64,000 nucleotides of DNA from a virus, in the IMG/VR virus record IMGVR_UViG_3300017971_000243, positions 23,798 to 87,797 of that record; one strand, 5' to 3'. The position numbers and the translations under genes are program-made. This document shows, in pieces, positions 34,233 to 43,531 of the stretch; position 1 is the stretch's first letter; each line of letters begins with the position of its first letter. Under the pieces are notes generated by a model. The model was not told the origin of the DNA. It worked only from the letters and a program-made list of their open reading frames with translations, and ran no database searches.

Positions 34233-37200
34233 ATGAGACTTGTAAAATCAGAAGAACAAAACCCTCAGGATTATTTTCTGCAAAGTGGAGTCGATGAACA
34301 GGGTGATCCGATTTACAAAGATGTAAATCAAGAAGTCACAGACTATGCACCCGCCAAGGCTTTCCGCAAAAAGGTGTTCGATGGGACTGCCGACATCGTG
34401 GTCCTGTCGAACACGATTCAGATTTATTGGAAAGGTAACCTTGTAGCTGAAGCCCAGCTTGAAGGGCAGGTAGAAATATCACCCAACAACTGGCAAGGGC
34501 AGTTGTTTTCTTTTGCTGATTCCAACGTGCAGAAGATAACTGAGATTGAAACAGACGAAGGTACGGTTCCAGTGACTCCATTTTTCAGGTGTTATGTAGT
34601 CAAAGACATTCCGGCACTTGGTATAACTGATGCGGTTTTCGGCATGGATGTTCACTGGGCTTTTAAAAACACCAAGCTATCGTTTTATCTGGACACGCCA
34701 GGTTTCAATGCCCGAATCCGTTGGCAATGTAGGGTTAAGGATTCAGCTTTGCGATGGGTTGATGAATCTGATCCATTGTTTCCTGTTGTTCATAAAGGCT
34801 TGTGGTTTTCTGTTTCAGACTATGAGGGCAATGTCAATCATGGATCACAGGGAGACCCAGAACCAGGATGGACTCAGCATTGGTGGACATTTGAGCCGGA
34901 TGGAAAACAAATAGACGTTGCAGACGCAAGGACTCCACTTGAACGCTATGAGCAAGGCGTGGGGCTTGTGGTTGATCCGTATTTGTCAATCGAAGAATCC
35001 GGCAGCACAGTAACAGTTTATTGTGATGGATTTAGTATATTATTTGATCCGACAGAAACTGGTGGTTTAAATTGTGACAACAATAGTGCGACTACATGGA
35101 ATTATTATTATCCCGCTCAAGTCGTTGTTTCTTCAGGTGTCTACAATTTAGGATACGACCCAAATTCAATTATAGAAATAATTGAATCAAATGCAAACAG
35201 GGTAGTTTTGAGATTTAGAGGAAACTTTTATAATTCAACTCCTACTGTATTGACCAATTCAGATTCCATTGAAATTTATCTTTATATTTATTCAGACCGT
35301 ATTGTGCAGCACAGTAAATGGATAACTTCTGGTGGAAATATTAGTATTGATAGCAATGGTCAAAATGGCTTCCCTATGAATTATATAGGAAGTGGAGTTT
35401 TAACGAACGATACAGCAATTTATGAAAATGGTGGCTCTGAATCAACAGGTACAGGAGAGCATGGGAGTGCTGACTATGTTGGAATTGATGCTGATGAGCT
35501 GGATCATATTTTAATTAACTTATCGGAATCATCAACAGGAGGCAGTTTAAGCCAATATCATAGTAGTACAAGGCAATATCGAATAGGGTGGGATAACTGC
35601 ACTATTGAGCCAGGTACACATGAGATTGTAAATGTTTGGATATTTGATACAGAAGACCGCGAAGGCTCCACAAAAATCTATGACTCCACTGACCGCCTTG
35701 CAATGGGTGATCAATATAAAGACGCCATCTTGGATCAAAGCCCAAGCAAAGGTGATGATGTCACCGACATGATTTTACCGGCAAGGATTTCAAGCGGCAC
35801 CCTGCATTCAGATGGAGCACACCATTATGAGGTGGATACAAACGATGCAGTTAAATTGACTTTAGATACAACCCGCATACGCCCTGCATTTGCAATTCAT
35901 GATTGGCCTTTTCAGTATGGAACCGTGGCAAGCCCGACAGATATTTTGCTGTGCCATTTAAAATGTGATGAGAACGCCGCAAGCCCCACTCTTACAGATC
36001 AAACTGCAAACAATGCAGATGGCACTTGGAGCAACATTTCAGATGGAAGTGACAGGAATACCAACACAAGTGGAGATTCTGTTCAGGTGTTTGGCAGGGG
36101 TAGGAATTTGGATACTCAGGACGGTGCTGGACATATTGAAATGACATTTGGAAGCGGGACTGTACATGATAATGCGTTTTTTTGTCGTGGGTCACTTATG
36201 ATAAAACTTTTACCCCAATTTGATTATGATACAGTTGATGGACAAGGTCTTTTTGAACTCTACATAAGTAGTGATGATTATTTTACATGCATTTATAATC
36301 CAACGCCTGATAATTGGAATACAGGTGGTTCCGTTGGAGGATCAGCTATTTGGCAAGGTTCAGCACCACAAACTTATGATAATTATAGTCTTAAAAGATG
36401 TCATGTGATTTTATTTTCATGGGATCTTTTAAGGCATGAGTGGTTTATTTTTTATGATGGGGTATGTGCAGCAAGTAAAATTAATACTGGAACAGCTGGA
36501 TCAGGCGATCCTGTAAATTTCGAGATTGGTTCAAGAATAAATCGTACTTATCCTGCTGATATAATCATTGACGATGTCAAAACCTTTAGTGAGTGTCTGC
36601 TGCCCTTCGGTGCCTACTTCATCGGCAACGGCGAAGGGCTGTTGGCAGACATTAACAACCCACATGCTGATTTGACTTTTTTCTGGGATTGTCAGGCATC
36701 AGGGGCGGGGGCAGCCAAGGGTGGTGCAAACCTCGGCACGAATTATACAGTCACCCTGAATGGGTCAGGTGTGCTGACAACCGCCGATAAGATTATTGGA
36801 ACAAAAAGTTTTGACACTACGGCAGAGGGGAGCCACTCAGCTTCATTTTCAATAGATGCAAATAATTTTGATGGCAGCTATGGGCGAATAGGTATGTGGG
36901 TTAATTTTCAGACTGTCACAGCATCCAAGTACTTTTTAGGGTTTGGAGATGCAACAGATTATATAGATTTGTATATAAGTGCGAGCAGTTATTTCTATGC
37001 TATCTGGCAATCTGATGGAGTAACAAGATATTTGGCAAGCACATTAACGCCAACAGCAGGAGTATGGTACTGGGTTGAACTTGCTTGGGATGATTCAGAT
37101 TATATAGATTTCTATGTAAATGGAATCTTATTAGATCATGAAGATTCAGGTGGAAGTTGGTCAAAGACGACAGGAACAATGTATCTGGGTGCAGATGAAA

Positions 37201-37322
37201 GTGGAGCAAATTCTGCTGACTGTCTGATCGGGGCTTTTTATATAACCAAGGACAGATTTACACCACAAATCTGGACGGCATTTGGCAAGCCGCTGCATGT
37301 GCCGCTGGTGGACTTACAATGA
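34233..37322 (+). CDS. Large tail fibre protein with LamG-like domains
   Basis: 1029 residues. The N-terminal 250 residues form several beta strands with a repeated FRKKVFDGTADIVVLS-type region. Two LamG/concanavalin-like units are visible, at about 570-790 (LLCHLKCDENAASPTLTDQT) and about 810-1020 (SFDTTAEGSHSASFSID, then GVWYWVELAWDDSDYIDFYV). Such domains bind carbohydrate or form trimeric fibre knobs. No Ser/Thr-rich stretch occurs. Codon use differs somewhat from neighbours (more GCC and CCG in the first 700 bases), which may reflect horizontal acquisition. Confidence 0.65.
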   Translation: MRLVKSEEQNPQDYFLQSGVDEQGDPIYKDVNQEVTDYAPAKAFRKKVFDGTADIVVLSNTIQIYWKGNLVAEAQLEGQVEISPNNWQGQLFSFADSNVQKITEIETDEGTVPVTPFFRCYVVKDIPALGITDAVFGMDVHWAFKNTKLSFYLDTPGFNARIRWQCRVKDSALRWVDESDPLFPVVHKGLWFSVSDYEGNVNHGSQGDPEPGWTQHWWTFEPDGKQIDVADARTPLERYEQGVGLVVDPYLSIEESGSTVTVYCDGFSILFDPTETGGLNCDNNSATTWNYYYPAQVVVSSGVYNLGYDPNSIIEIIESNANRVVLRFRGNFYNSTPTVLTNSDSIEIYLYIYSDRIVQHSKWITSGGNISIDSNGQNGFPMNYIGSGVLTNDTAIYENGGSESTGTGEHGSADYVGIDADELDHILINLSESSTGGSLSQYHSSTRQYRIGWDNCTIEPGTHEIVNVWIFDTEDREGSTKIYDSTDRLAMGDQYKDAILDQSPSKGDDVTDMILPARISSGTLHSDGAHHYEVDTNDAVKLTLDTTRIRPAFAIHDWPFQYGTVASPTDILLCHLKCDENAASPTLTDQTANNADGTWSNISDGSDRNTNTSGDSVQVFGRGRNLDTQDGAGHIEMTFGSGTVHDNAFFCRGSLMIKLLPQFDYDTVDGQGLFELYISSDDYFTCIYNPTPDNWNTGGSVGGSAIWQGSAPQTYDNYSLKRCHVILFSWDLLRHEWFIFYDGVCAASKINTGTAGSGDPVNFEIGSRINRTYPADIIIDDVKTFSECLLPFGAYFIGNGEGLLADINNPHADLTFFWDCQASGAGAAKGGANLGTNYTVTLNGSGVLTTADKIIGTKSFDTTAEGSHSASFSIDANNFDGSYGRIGMWVNFQTVTASKYFLGFGDATDYIDLYISASSYFYAIWQSDGVTRYLASTLTPTAGVWYWVELAWDDSDYIDFYVNGILLDHEDSGGSWSKTTGTMYLGADESGANSADCLIGAFYITKDRFTPQIWTAFGKPLHVPLVDLQ

Positions 37323-37636
37323 GCAAAGGAAAATGGAAAATATATTACACCGACAGTAGCTTTAACGACGAACAGGGCTCCCCTAGGGAGGCACCGTTCT
37401 GGGACGTGCAAGACATTATTCAGTATGATTTGCACACCGAGAGAAAATATCACCAGAACGGTAGCGACTGGTATATTTTCCAAGACGGCTTCTGGGTGGG
37501 TGTGGACATGATAGGTTTAATTGACTACATGGCACATTATAAGGGAGAAATAATCGTGAAGGCGGGGCGCACCATACCCTCTAAACAATGGCAAAAAATA
37601 TTCGATACGGCAAGGAAAGACCCGTACATTAAATGA
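37319..37636 (+). CDS. Hypothetical tail-region protein
   Basis: 105 residues, WKIYYTDSSFNDEQGSP at the start and rich in aromatic residues. The pattern WYIFQDGFWVGVDMIGLIDY suggests a compact beta fold. It overlaps both neighbours by four bases and lies between two large fibre genes, so it is probably a fibre assembly or attachment factor. Not recognised. Confidence 0.5.
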   Translation: MSKGKWKIYYTDSSFNDEQGSPREAPFWDVQDIIQYDLHTERKYHQNGSDWYIFQDGFWVGVDMIGLIDYMAHYKGEIIVKAGRTIPSKQWQKIFDTARKDPYIK

Positions 37637-40600
37637 CAAATCCAATTTATACACAGGAGGACTTTCAGGGCTACAAAGACGATGCCGTTCCTGGTAGCGC
37701 AACCACGAAAGCCTCGCTTAATAATGATTGGACGCAGAATACTGATGAGAACTTCCGCATCCGTTTTGCCGTTGTGGAGTCGAACAACAAGGCGGAAGCT
37801 AACCCGATGTTCGAACTGGAATACCGCTACGATTCCACCGGCACGGGGTCAAGCTATGGCTCTTGGACTCAAGTAACAACCACATCAGTCGAAATAGCCT
37901 TCTCGACTACCACCTACTATACTGACGGCGACCTTGACAATAACAAGCGGGTTTATGACGGAGGTGCATCGTCCAGCGGAGATTTCGGTGAGCTGAGTGA
38001 CGGCGCAACCAACGACACGATTGCTGACACCATCGACTTCGGGGGAAATGAGTTCTGTGAGATGGAGGTCTGCCTCCAGATTAATTCTGTGAACGTTGTC
38101 AATGGTGGTTTGATACAGGTTAGGGTTAAAGACCCGAATTTATCGACATTTGACGAGACGCCCACGATCACGATTTCCTCGCCTACCACTACCACGAGTA
38201 CTACCACTACCACCTTTAGTACTACAAGTACCAGCACCTATTCAACCACAAGTACCAGTACAAGCACTCAAACAAGTACAAGTACCAGCACTCAAACAAG
38301 TACAAGTACCAGCACCTATTCTACCACAAGCACCAGTACAAGCACCTACTCAACTACCAGCACAAGCACCAGCACTTTCAGTACAACCACTACCTTTAGT
38401 ACAACTAGTACTACAACTACCGAACCTCCTTCTACTTGTAATATACAACAGTATGGAGGTACTAATAATTATCAACTAGTATGGTTGCCTGGTGGTGAAA
38501 TATTAATAACCACTGATGATGAACTTACAGCCTCAGAAACTTTGGAGTTCCTATTAGAGTGTGAAGGGGAGGCTGCTACTACCACTACCACTACCACTAC
38601 TTTTACTACGACCAGTACAAGTACCAGCACCTACTCAACAACCAGCACCTATTCTACCACCAGTACAAGTACCAGCACCTATTCAACTACCAGCACCTAT
38701 TCTACCACCAGTACTTCTACTAGTACCTATTCTACCACCAGTACTAGCACTCAAACAAGTACCAGCACTAGCACCTTAAGTACAACCAGCACCAGTACCA
38801 GTACAAGCACTTCAACCTATTCAACCACCAGTACAAGCACCAGCACTTCTACCAGTACCTATTCAACTACCAGTACAAGTACCAGTACAAGCACCAGTAC
38901 CAGCACATACTCAACCACAAGTACCAGTACCAGTACAAGTACCAGTTCCTATTCAACTACCAGTACAAGTACCAGAACAAGCACAAGTACTTCAACCTAT
39001 TCAACCACTAGCACATCTACTAGCACAAGTACTTCAACCTATTCAACCACAAGTACCAGTACCAGCACTAGTACATATTCAACCACAAGTACCAGTACCA
39101 GCACAAGTACCAGCACATACTCAACAACCAGCACAAGCACCAGCACATACTCAACCACCAGCACCAGCACTAGTACATATTCAACCACAAGTACCAGCAC
39201 TAGCACAAGCACCAGCACATACTCAACCACAAGTACAAGTACCAGCACAAGCACCAGCACATACTCAACAACCAGTACCAGCACAAGCACCAGTACCAGC
39301 ACATACTCTACTACAAGTACCAGTACCAGCACAAGCACCAGTACCTATTCAACCACAAGCACCAGTACCAGTACTTCTACCAGCACATACTCAACTACAA
39401 GTACCAGTACCAGCACAAGCACCAGTACCTATTCAACCACAAGCACCAGCACATACTCTACCACAAGCACTAGTACCAGCACATACTCTACCACAAGTAG
39501 CAGTACCAGCACATACTCAACTACAAGTACCAGTACCAGTACCAGCACCAGTACATACTCAACAACCAGCACTTCTACCAGCACATACTCAACAACCAGT
39601 ACCAGTACAAGCACCAGCACCAGTACATACTCAACAACCAGCACCAGCACCAGCACCTATTCAACCACAAGTACCAGTACAAGCACCAGCACCAGTACAT
39701 ACTCAACAACCAGCACCAGCACCAGCACATACTCAACCACAAGTACCAGTACCAGTACAAGCACCAGCACATACTCTACCACAAGTACAAGTACTAGTAC
39801 ATATTCAACCACAAGTAGCAGTACCAGCACTTCTACCAGCACATACTCAACAACCAGCACTTCTACCAGCACATACTCAACAACCAGCACAAGCACCAGC
39901 ACATACTCAACCACAAGTACCAGTACCAGCACAAGTACCAGCACATACTCTACTACAAGTACCAGCACCAGCACATACTCTACTACAAGTACCAGTACCA
40001 GCACAAGCACAAGCACCAGCACTTTCAGTACAACTAGTACCTTCAGTACCACTACAACTACAGAACCAGGAGAAACTACCACCAGTTCCACAACTACTAC
40101 TTCCTTTACAAGCACCAGCACCAGCACATACTCAACTACCAGCACAAGCACCAGCACATACTCAACCACAAGTACCAGTACCAGTACCTACTCTACCACA
40201 AGTACCAGTACCAGCACAAGCACCAGCACATACTCAACCACAAGTACAAGCACTAGTACATATTCAACCACCAGCACATCTACTAGTACAAGCACTTCAA
40301 CCTATTCAACCACAAGTACCAGTACCAGTACAAGTACCAGTACCTATTCAACCACAAGCACCAGTACCAGTACTTCTACCAGCACCTACTCAACAACCAG
40401 CACATCTACTAGTACAAGCACCAGCACATACTCTACTACAAGTACCAGCACCAGTACTTCTACCAGCACCTACTCAACAACCAGCACCTACTCTACTACA
40501 AGCACCAGCACCTACTCAACAACCAGCACATCTACTAGTACAAGCACCAGCACATACTCTACTACAAGTACCAGCACCAGTACTTCTACCAGCACATACT

Positions 40601-42588
40601 CAACCACAAGTACAAGCACCAGCACATACTCAACCACAAGTACAAGTACCAGCACAAGCACCAGCACATACTCAACTACCAGTACTTCTACCAGTACATA
40701 CTCGACAACCAGCACCAGCACCAGCACCAGCACCAGCACATACTCAACCACAAGTACCAGTACCAGTACAAGTACCAGCACATACTCAACCACAAGTACA
40801 AGTACCAGCACCTACTCTACAACCAGTACATCTACTAGCACAAGTACCAGCACATACTCAACCACCAGTACCAGCACTAGTACATATTCAACAACCAGCA
40901 CAAGCACCAGTACTTCTACCAGCACCTCAACTTATAGCACTACCAGTACCTTCAGTACCACTACGACTACAGAACCAGGAGAAACTACCACTAGTTCTAC
41001 AACCACTACTTCCTTTACAAGCACCAGCACATCTACCTTCAGCACAACTAGCACCAGTTCTAGTACTTCTACCAGTACCTACTCAACCACCAGTACCAGT
41101 ACCAGTACCAGTACAAGCACTTACTCTACAACCAGTACAAGTACCAGCACATACTCAACCACAAGTACCAGTACCAGTACAAGTACCAGCACATACTCAA
41201 CCACCAGCACTAGTACTTCAACCTATTCAACCACCAGTACAAGCACCAGTACTTCTACCAGTACATATTCAACCACAAGTACAAGCACCAGTACAAGCAC
41301 CAGTACATACTCAACTACCAGCACTAGTACTTCAACCTATTCAACCACCAGTACAAGTACCAGCACCAGCACATCTACCTTCAGCACAACTAGCACCAGC
41401 ACATCCACCTTCAGCACAACTAGCACCAGCACATCTACCTTCAGCACAACCAGCACCAGCACATACTCTACCACAAGTACCAGCACATCCACCTTTAGTA
41501 CCACCAGTACAAGCACCAGCACATACTCTACCACAAGTACCAGCACATACTCAACCACAAGTACCAGCACATACTCAACCACAAGTACCAGCACATACTC
41601 TACTACAAGCACTAGCACATACTCAACCACAAGTACCAGTACCAGCACCTACTCAACCACAAGTACCAGTACCAGCACTAGTACATATTCAACCACAAGT
41701 ACCAGTACCAGCACAAGTACCAGCACATACTCAACAACCAGCACAAGCACAAGCACCTATTCGACCACCAGTACAAGCACAAGCACCAGTACCAGTACCA
41801 GTACCAGTACCTACTCTACTACTAGTACAAGCACCAGTACAAGCACCAGCACATACTCTACCACAAGTACCAGCACATCCACCTTTAGTACCACCAGTAC
41901 AAGCACAAGCACCAGCACCAGTACCAGCACAAGTACCTACTCGACAACCAGCACAAGTACCTACTCGACAACCAGTACCAGTACCAGCACAAGCACAAGC
42001 ACAAGCACCTTCAGTACCACTAGTACTCTCAGCACAACGAGCACTACTGGAACAGGAACAACTTCTAGTACTTCTACCAGCACCTTCAGTACAACCAGCA
42101 CCTATTCAACCACAAGTACCAGCACATCTACTTCTAGTACTTACAGTACCACTACGACTACATACCCTCCCTCTGAGGAGCCCCACATTGGATTTACCCG
42201 TGACGAGGTCACGTTAGGATATAAAAGAGATGTTGTAACATTAGGATTTAAGGAGGTGATTGAGGTGGGCAGCACACCAAAAGTAAAGAACTTTTTCAAG
42301 CAACCTTGGGAGTCCTTCGTGCCATATGGTGACTTTGAGGATGTACTCGAGAGTGGAGAAACTATAGACACCAATAACTCTACCGTAACTGCTAAGGATA
42401 AGGACGGCAATGCTGTTACTGATATATTGTCAGGCAGTCCCTATGTGGTAGATGTTTACAAATACTGTCAAAGAGTGGTTAGCGGGGATCCAGACTTAGA
42501 TCCTTATCTAATCACTTTTCGCATACAGACTAATCTTAACAATAAATGGGAAGTTGATGTTAAGATGAAAGTAGGTGAGTTAGTATGA
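37633..42588 (+). CDS. Giant mucin-like Ser/Thr-repeat virion protein
   Basis: 1651 residues. A folded N-domain (1-180) begins TNPIYTQEDFQGYKDD and is beta-rich. Then come Ser/Thr stretch I (about 184-264), a small folded island (about 268-312, QQYGGTNNYQLVWLPGGE), and Ser/Thr stretch II (about 314-1510), interrupted twice by a TEPGETTTSS spacer. A folded C-domain (1511-1651) begins EPHIGFTRDEVTLGYKRD. The repeat unit is close to TSTSTYSTTS, with one Tyr or Phe per unit and no Pro. Fibre or brush protein; proposed main O-glycan carrier. Overlaps both neighbours by ATGA. Confidence 0.75.
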   Translation: MTNPIYTQEDFQGYKDDAVPGSATTKASLNNDWTQNTDENFRIRFAVVESNNKAEANPMFELEYRYDSTGTGSSYGSWTQVTTTSVEIAFSTTTYYTDGDLDNNKRVYDGGASSSGDFGELSDGATNDTIADTIDFGGNEFCEMEVCLQINSVNVVNGGLIQVRVKDPNLSTFDETPTITISSPTTTTSTTTTTFSTTSTSTYSTTSTSTSTQTSTSTSTQTSTSTSTYSTTSTSTSTYSTTSTSTSTFSTTTTFSTTSTTTTEPPSTCNIQQYGGTNNYQLVWLPGGEILITTDDELTASETLEFLLECEGEAATTTTTTTTFTTTSTSTSTYSTTSTYSTTSTSTSTYSTTSTYSTTSTSTSTYSTTSTSTQTSTSTSTLSTTSTSTSTSTSTYSTTSTSTSTSTSTYSTTSTSTSTSTSTSTYSTTSTSTSTSTSSYSTTSTSTRTSTSTSTYSTTSTSTSTSTSTYSTTSTSTSTSTYSTTSTSTSTSTSTYSTTSTSTSTYSTTSTSTSTYSTTSTSTSTSTSTYSTTSTSTSTSTSTYSTTSTSTSTSTSTYSTTSTSTSTSTSTYSTTSTSTSTSTSTYSTTSTSTSTSTSTYSTTSTSTYSTTSTSTSTYSTTSSSTSTYSTTSTSTSTSTSTYSTTSTSTSTYSTTSTSTSTSTSTYSTTSTSTSTYSTTSTSTSTSTSTYSTTSTSTSTYSTTSTSTSTSTSTYSTTSTSTSTYSTTSSSTSTSTSTYSTTSTSTSTYSTTSTSTSTYSTTSTSTSTSTSTYSTTSTSTSTYSTTSTSTSTSTSTSTFSTTSTFSTTTTTEPGETTTSSTTTTSFTSTSTSTYSTTSTSTSTYSTTSTSTSTYSTTSTSTSTSTSTYSTTSTSTSTYSTTSTSTSTSTSTYSTTSTSTSTSTSTYSTTSTSTSTSTSTYSTTSTSTSTSTSTYSTTSTSTSTSTSTYSTTSTYSTTSTSTYSTTSTSTSTSTSTYSTTSTSTSTSTSTYSTTSTSTSTYSTTSTSTSTSTSTYSTTSTSTSTYSTTSTSTSTSTSTYSTTSTSTSTSTSTYSTTSTSTSTYSTTSTSTSTSTSTYSTTSTSTSTYSTTSTSTSTSTSTSTYSTTSTFSTTTTTEPGETTTSSTTTTSFTSTSTSTFSTTSTSSSTSTSTYSTTSTSTSTSTSTYSTTSTSTSTYSTTSTSTSTSTSTYSTTSTSTSTYSTTSTSTSTSTSTYSTTSTSTSTSTSTYSTTSTSTSTYSTTSTSTSTSTSTFSTTSTSTSTFSTTSTSTSTFSTTSTSTYSTTSTSTSTFSTTSTSTSTYSTTSTSTYSTTSTSTYSTTSTSTYSTTSTSTYSTTSTSTSTYSTTSTSTSTSTYSTTSTSTSTSTSTYSTTSTSTSTYSTTSTSTSTSTSTSTSTYSTTSTSTSTSTSTYSTTSTSTSTFSTTSTSTSTSTSTSTSTYSTTSTSTYSTTSTSTSTSTSTSTFSTTSTLSTTSTTGTGTTSSTSTSTFSTTSTYSTTSTSTSTSSTYSTTTTTYPPSEEPHIGFTRDEVTLGYKRDVVTLGFKEVIEVGSTPKVKNFFKQPWESFVPYGDFEDVLESGETIDTNNSTVTAKDKDGNAVTDILSGSPYVVDVYKYCQRVVSGDPDLDPYLITFRIQTNLNNKWEVDVKMKVGELV
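38184..38425 (+). repeat. Ser/Thr-rich mucin-like coding repeat I (gene 37633-42588)
   Basis: About 80 codons of S/T with Y, F and Q. It includes QTSTSTST units not seen in the other gene. Confidence 0.85.
38574..42163 (+). repeat. Ser/Thr-rich mucin-like coding repeat II (gene 37633-42588)
   Basis: About 1195 codons, nearly all S or T, with units TSTSTYSTTS and TSTSTSTYSTTS. Two spacer motifs (TTTTTEPGETTTSS, near 40050 and 40955) split it into three blocks. Thr is encoded mainly by ACC, ACA and ACT and Ser by AGT, AGC, TCA and TCT in no fixed order. The opposite strand is open over long stretches because of the composition; those antisense frames are not genes. Confidence 0.9.
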
Positions 42589-42941
42589 GTGATTGGAATG
42601 GAATAGAAGATAGAAGGAAACACATAAGGAGGGAATCAGATAGATCCGTCTGTGCATTTCATGATATCAAATGTTCTGCTATTCATAAAAATGAAGCACA
42701 TATAGAACAATTATTCGAGAGAACGGCAACTAAGGAGGATTTGAAGGAAATGAGAGAAGATATTAAATCTAGGGCACCACGATGGGTCTTGATAATATTA
42801 GTAGGTATAACGATTACGATGTTTGGATGGATAGCTACGAGAATGGAGGAGAAATTTGATACCATACACACTATCAAGGCTAATCAAGAAGTACTACTCA
42901 AGGCGTTTCATATCCAACCTAAACAGAAAGGAGGTGAATGA
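42585..42941 (+). CDS. Small membrane protein (XhlA/holin-accessory-like)
   Basis: 118 residues. A charged N-terminal half (DRRKHIRRES, HIEQLFERTATKEDLKEMRED) precedes one transmembrane segment around residues 66-86 (WVLIILVGITITMFGWIATRM) and a short helix. The layout of a cytoplasmic helical part with a late TM resembles hemolysin XhlA-type phage proteins found in lysis cassettes. It overlaps its upstream neighbour by four bases. Confidence 0.5.
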   Translation: MSDWNGIEDRRKHIRRESDRSVCAFHDIKCSAIHKNEAHIEQLFERTATKEDLKEMREDIKSRAPRWVLIILVGITITMFGWIATRMEEKFDTIHTIKANQEVLLKAFHIQPKQKGGE

Positions 42942-42943
42942 GT

Positions 42944-43141
42944 ATGAAGGATATCCTTTTAAAGCTGTTCAGTATTTTGTTTGGTCTCTTGACGCCAGAA
43001 ATGTTGAAGGATTTAATGGACCATGTGCTGGATTTTATCGAGGATAAAGTTGCCAGCACTGATGCAGATTGGGACGATAAAATATTTCTACCCATTTGCA
43101 ATTTAATTAGAGTGTCATTCAACATTCCGGACAATGATTAA
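42944..43141 (+). CDS. Small phage protein of the lysis region
   Basis: 65 residues starting MKDILLKLFSIL. The ATG at 42944 sits six bases after GGAGGTGA, exactly as for the decoration and capsid genes. It has an amphipathic N-terminal helix and an acidic C-terminus ending FNIPDND. Proteins with this pattern are common next to tail or lysis genes of phages infecting Proteobacteria, but I know of no function. Confidence 0.55.
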   Translation: MKDILLKLFSILFGLLTPEMLKDLMDHVLDFIEDKVASTDADWDDKIFLPICNLIRVSFNIPDND

Positions 43142-43162
43142 TCTTCAACAGCCTTGCAGCCG

Positions 43163-43193
43163 AAAGTGGCTGTCTGATAGAGACAGCCACTTT
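43163..43193 (+). terminator. Perfect 13-bp hairpin, candidate terminator
   Basis: AAAGTGGCTGTCT (43163-43175), loop GATAG, then AGACAGCCACTTT (43181-43193). It is followed by AATTT rather than a long T run, so it may act as a terminator, an attenuator or an mRNA 3'-end stabiliser. It lies in the 68-base gap after the gene ending at 43141. Confidence 0.5.
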
Positions 43194-43209
43194 AATTTAG
43201 GAGAATAAA

Positions 43210-43374
43210 ATGAAGTGGTTAGGTATAATCTTGAAGGCCTTTTTTGAATCACTTTTAGGTCTTTTAAAGAAAGAAACTCAAACCATGGAGGTAGGTCATA
43301 GTAATGGAGACACCGAAAAAAGACTACATGACAAAATTAATGATACTTGGAGTAAGCCTTCTGATCCTAAGTAG
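43210..43374 (+). CDS. Small amphipathic protein, overlapping the lipoprotein gene
   Basis: 54 residues, MKWLGIILKAFFESLLGLLK then a charged C-terminus ending SKPSDPK. The ATG at 43210 lies after TAGGAGA. Its last 71 bases overlap the lipoprotein gene at 43304 in another frame. The layout of a membrane-associated small protein overlapping a lipoprotein recalls nested lysis genes such as Rz/Rz1, but this protein lacks the periplasmic coiled coil of a spanin. Confidence 0.5.
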   Translation: MKWLGIILKAFFESLLGLLKKETQTMEVGHSNGDTEKRLHDKINDTWSKPSDPK

Positions 43375-43531
43375 CTGTACTTGGATGGCACCTAAAATTA
43401 AGACCATTTATGTGCCTGAAGGTGATGCGGTGATGCTCAGGCAGGATGTAAAGAATGTAGATATATGGGCTAAGGCTAAAGATCAGGCTCCTGTTCCAGG
43501 AAAGATGACTTTAGAAGAAGGTTGGATGTGA
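43304..43531 (+). CDS. Small lipoprotein
   Basis: 75 residues (67 if started at the ATG at 43328). Hydrophobic segment LMILGVSLLI followed by the lipobox LSSC, so the mature protein would be lipidated at Cys. The mature part (IYVPEGDAVMLRQDVKNVDIWAKAKDQ, ending LEEGW) resembles small lipoproteins found with phage tail/lysis genes. A spanin outer subunit is possible but lacks the Pro-rich region. It is the last plus-strand gene, with a converging gene 40 bases away. Confidence 0.55.
   Translation: METPKKDYMTKLMILGVSLLILSSCTWMAPKIKTIYVPEGDAVMLRQDVKNVDIWAKAKDQAPVPGKMTLEEGWM

Noticed and set aside
38574-42163. CRISPR array or noncoding microsatellite
   Set aside because: Units vary in length and sequence at synonymous sites, have no constant repeat plus unique spacers, and stay in one open frame for over 1000 codons.
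39039-42410. Long minus-strand open frames rich in Val, Leu, Glu and Tyr within the Ser/Thr repeats
   Set aside because: They are the complement of ACN/AGY/TAY codons, which cannot give stops in that frame. No ribosome sites and no folded-protein composition; composition shadows of the plus-strand gene.
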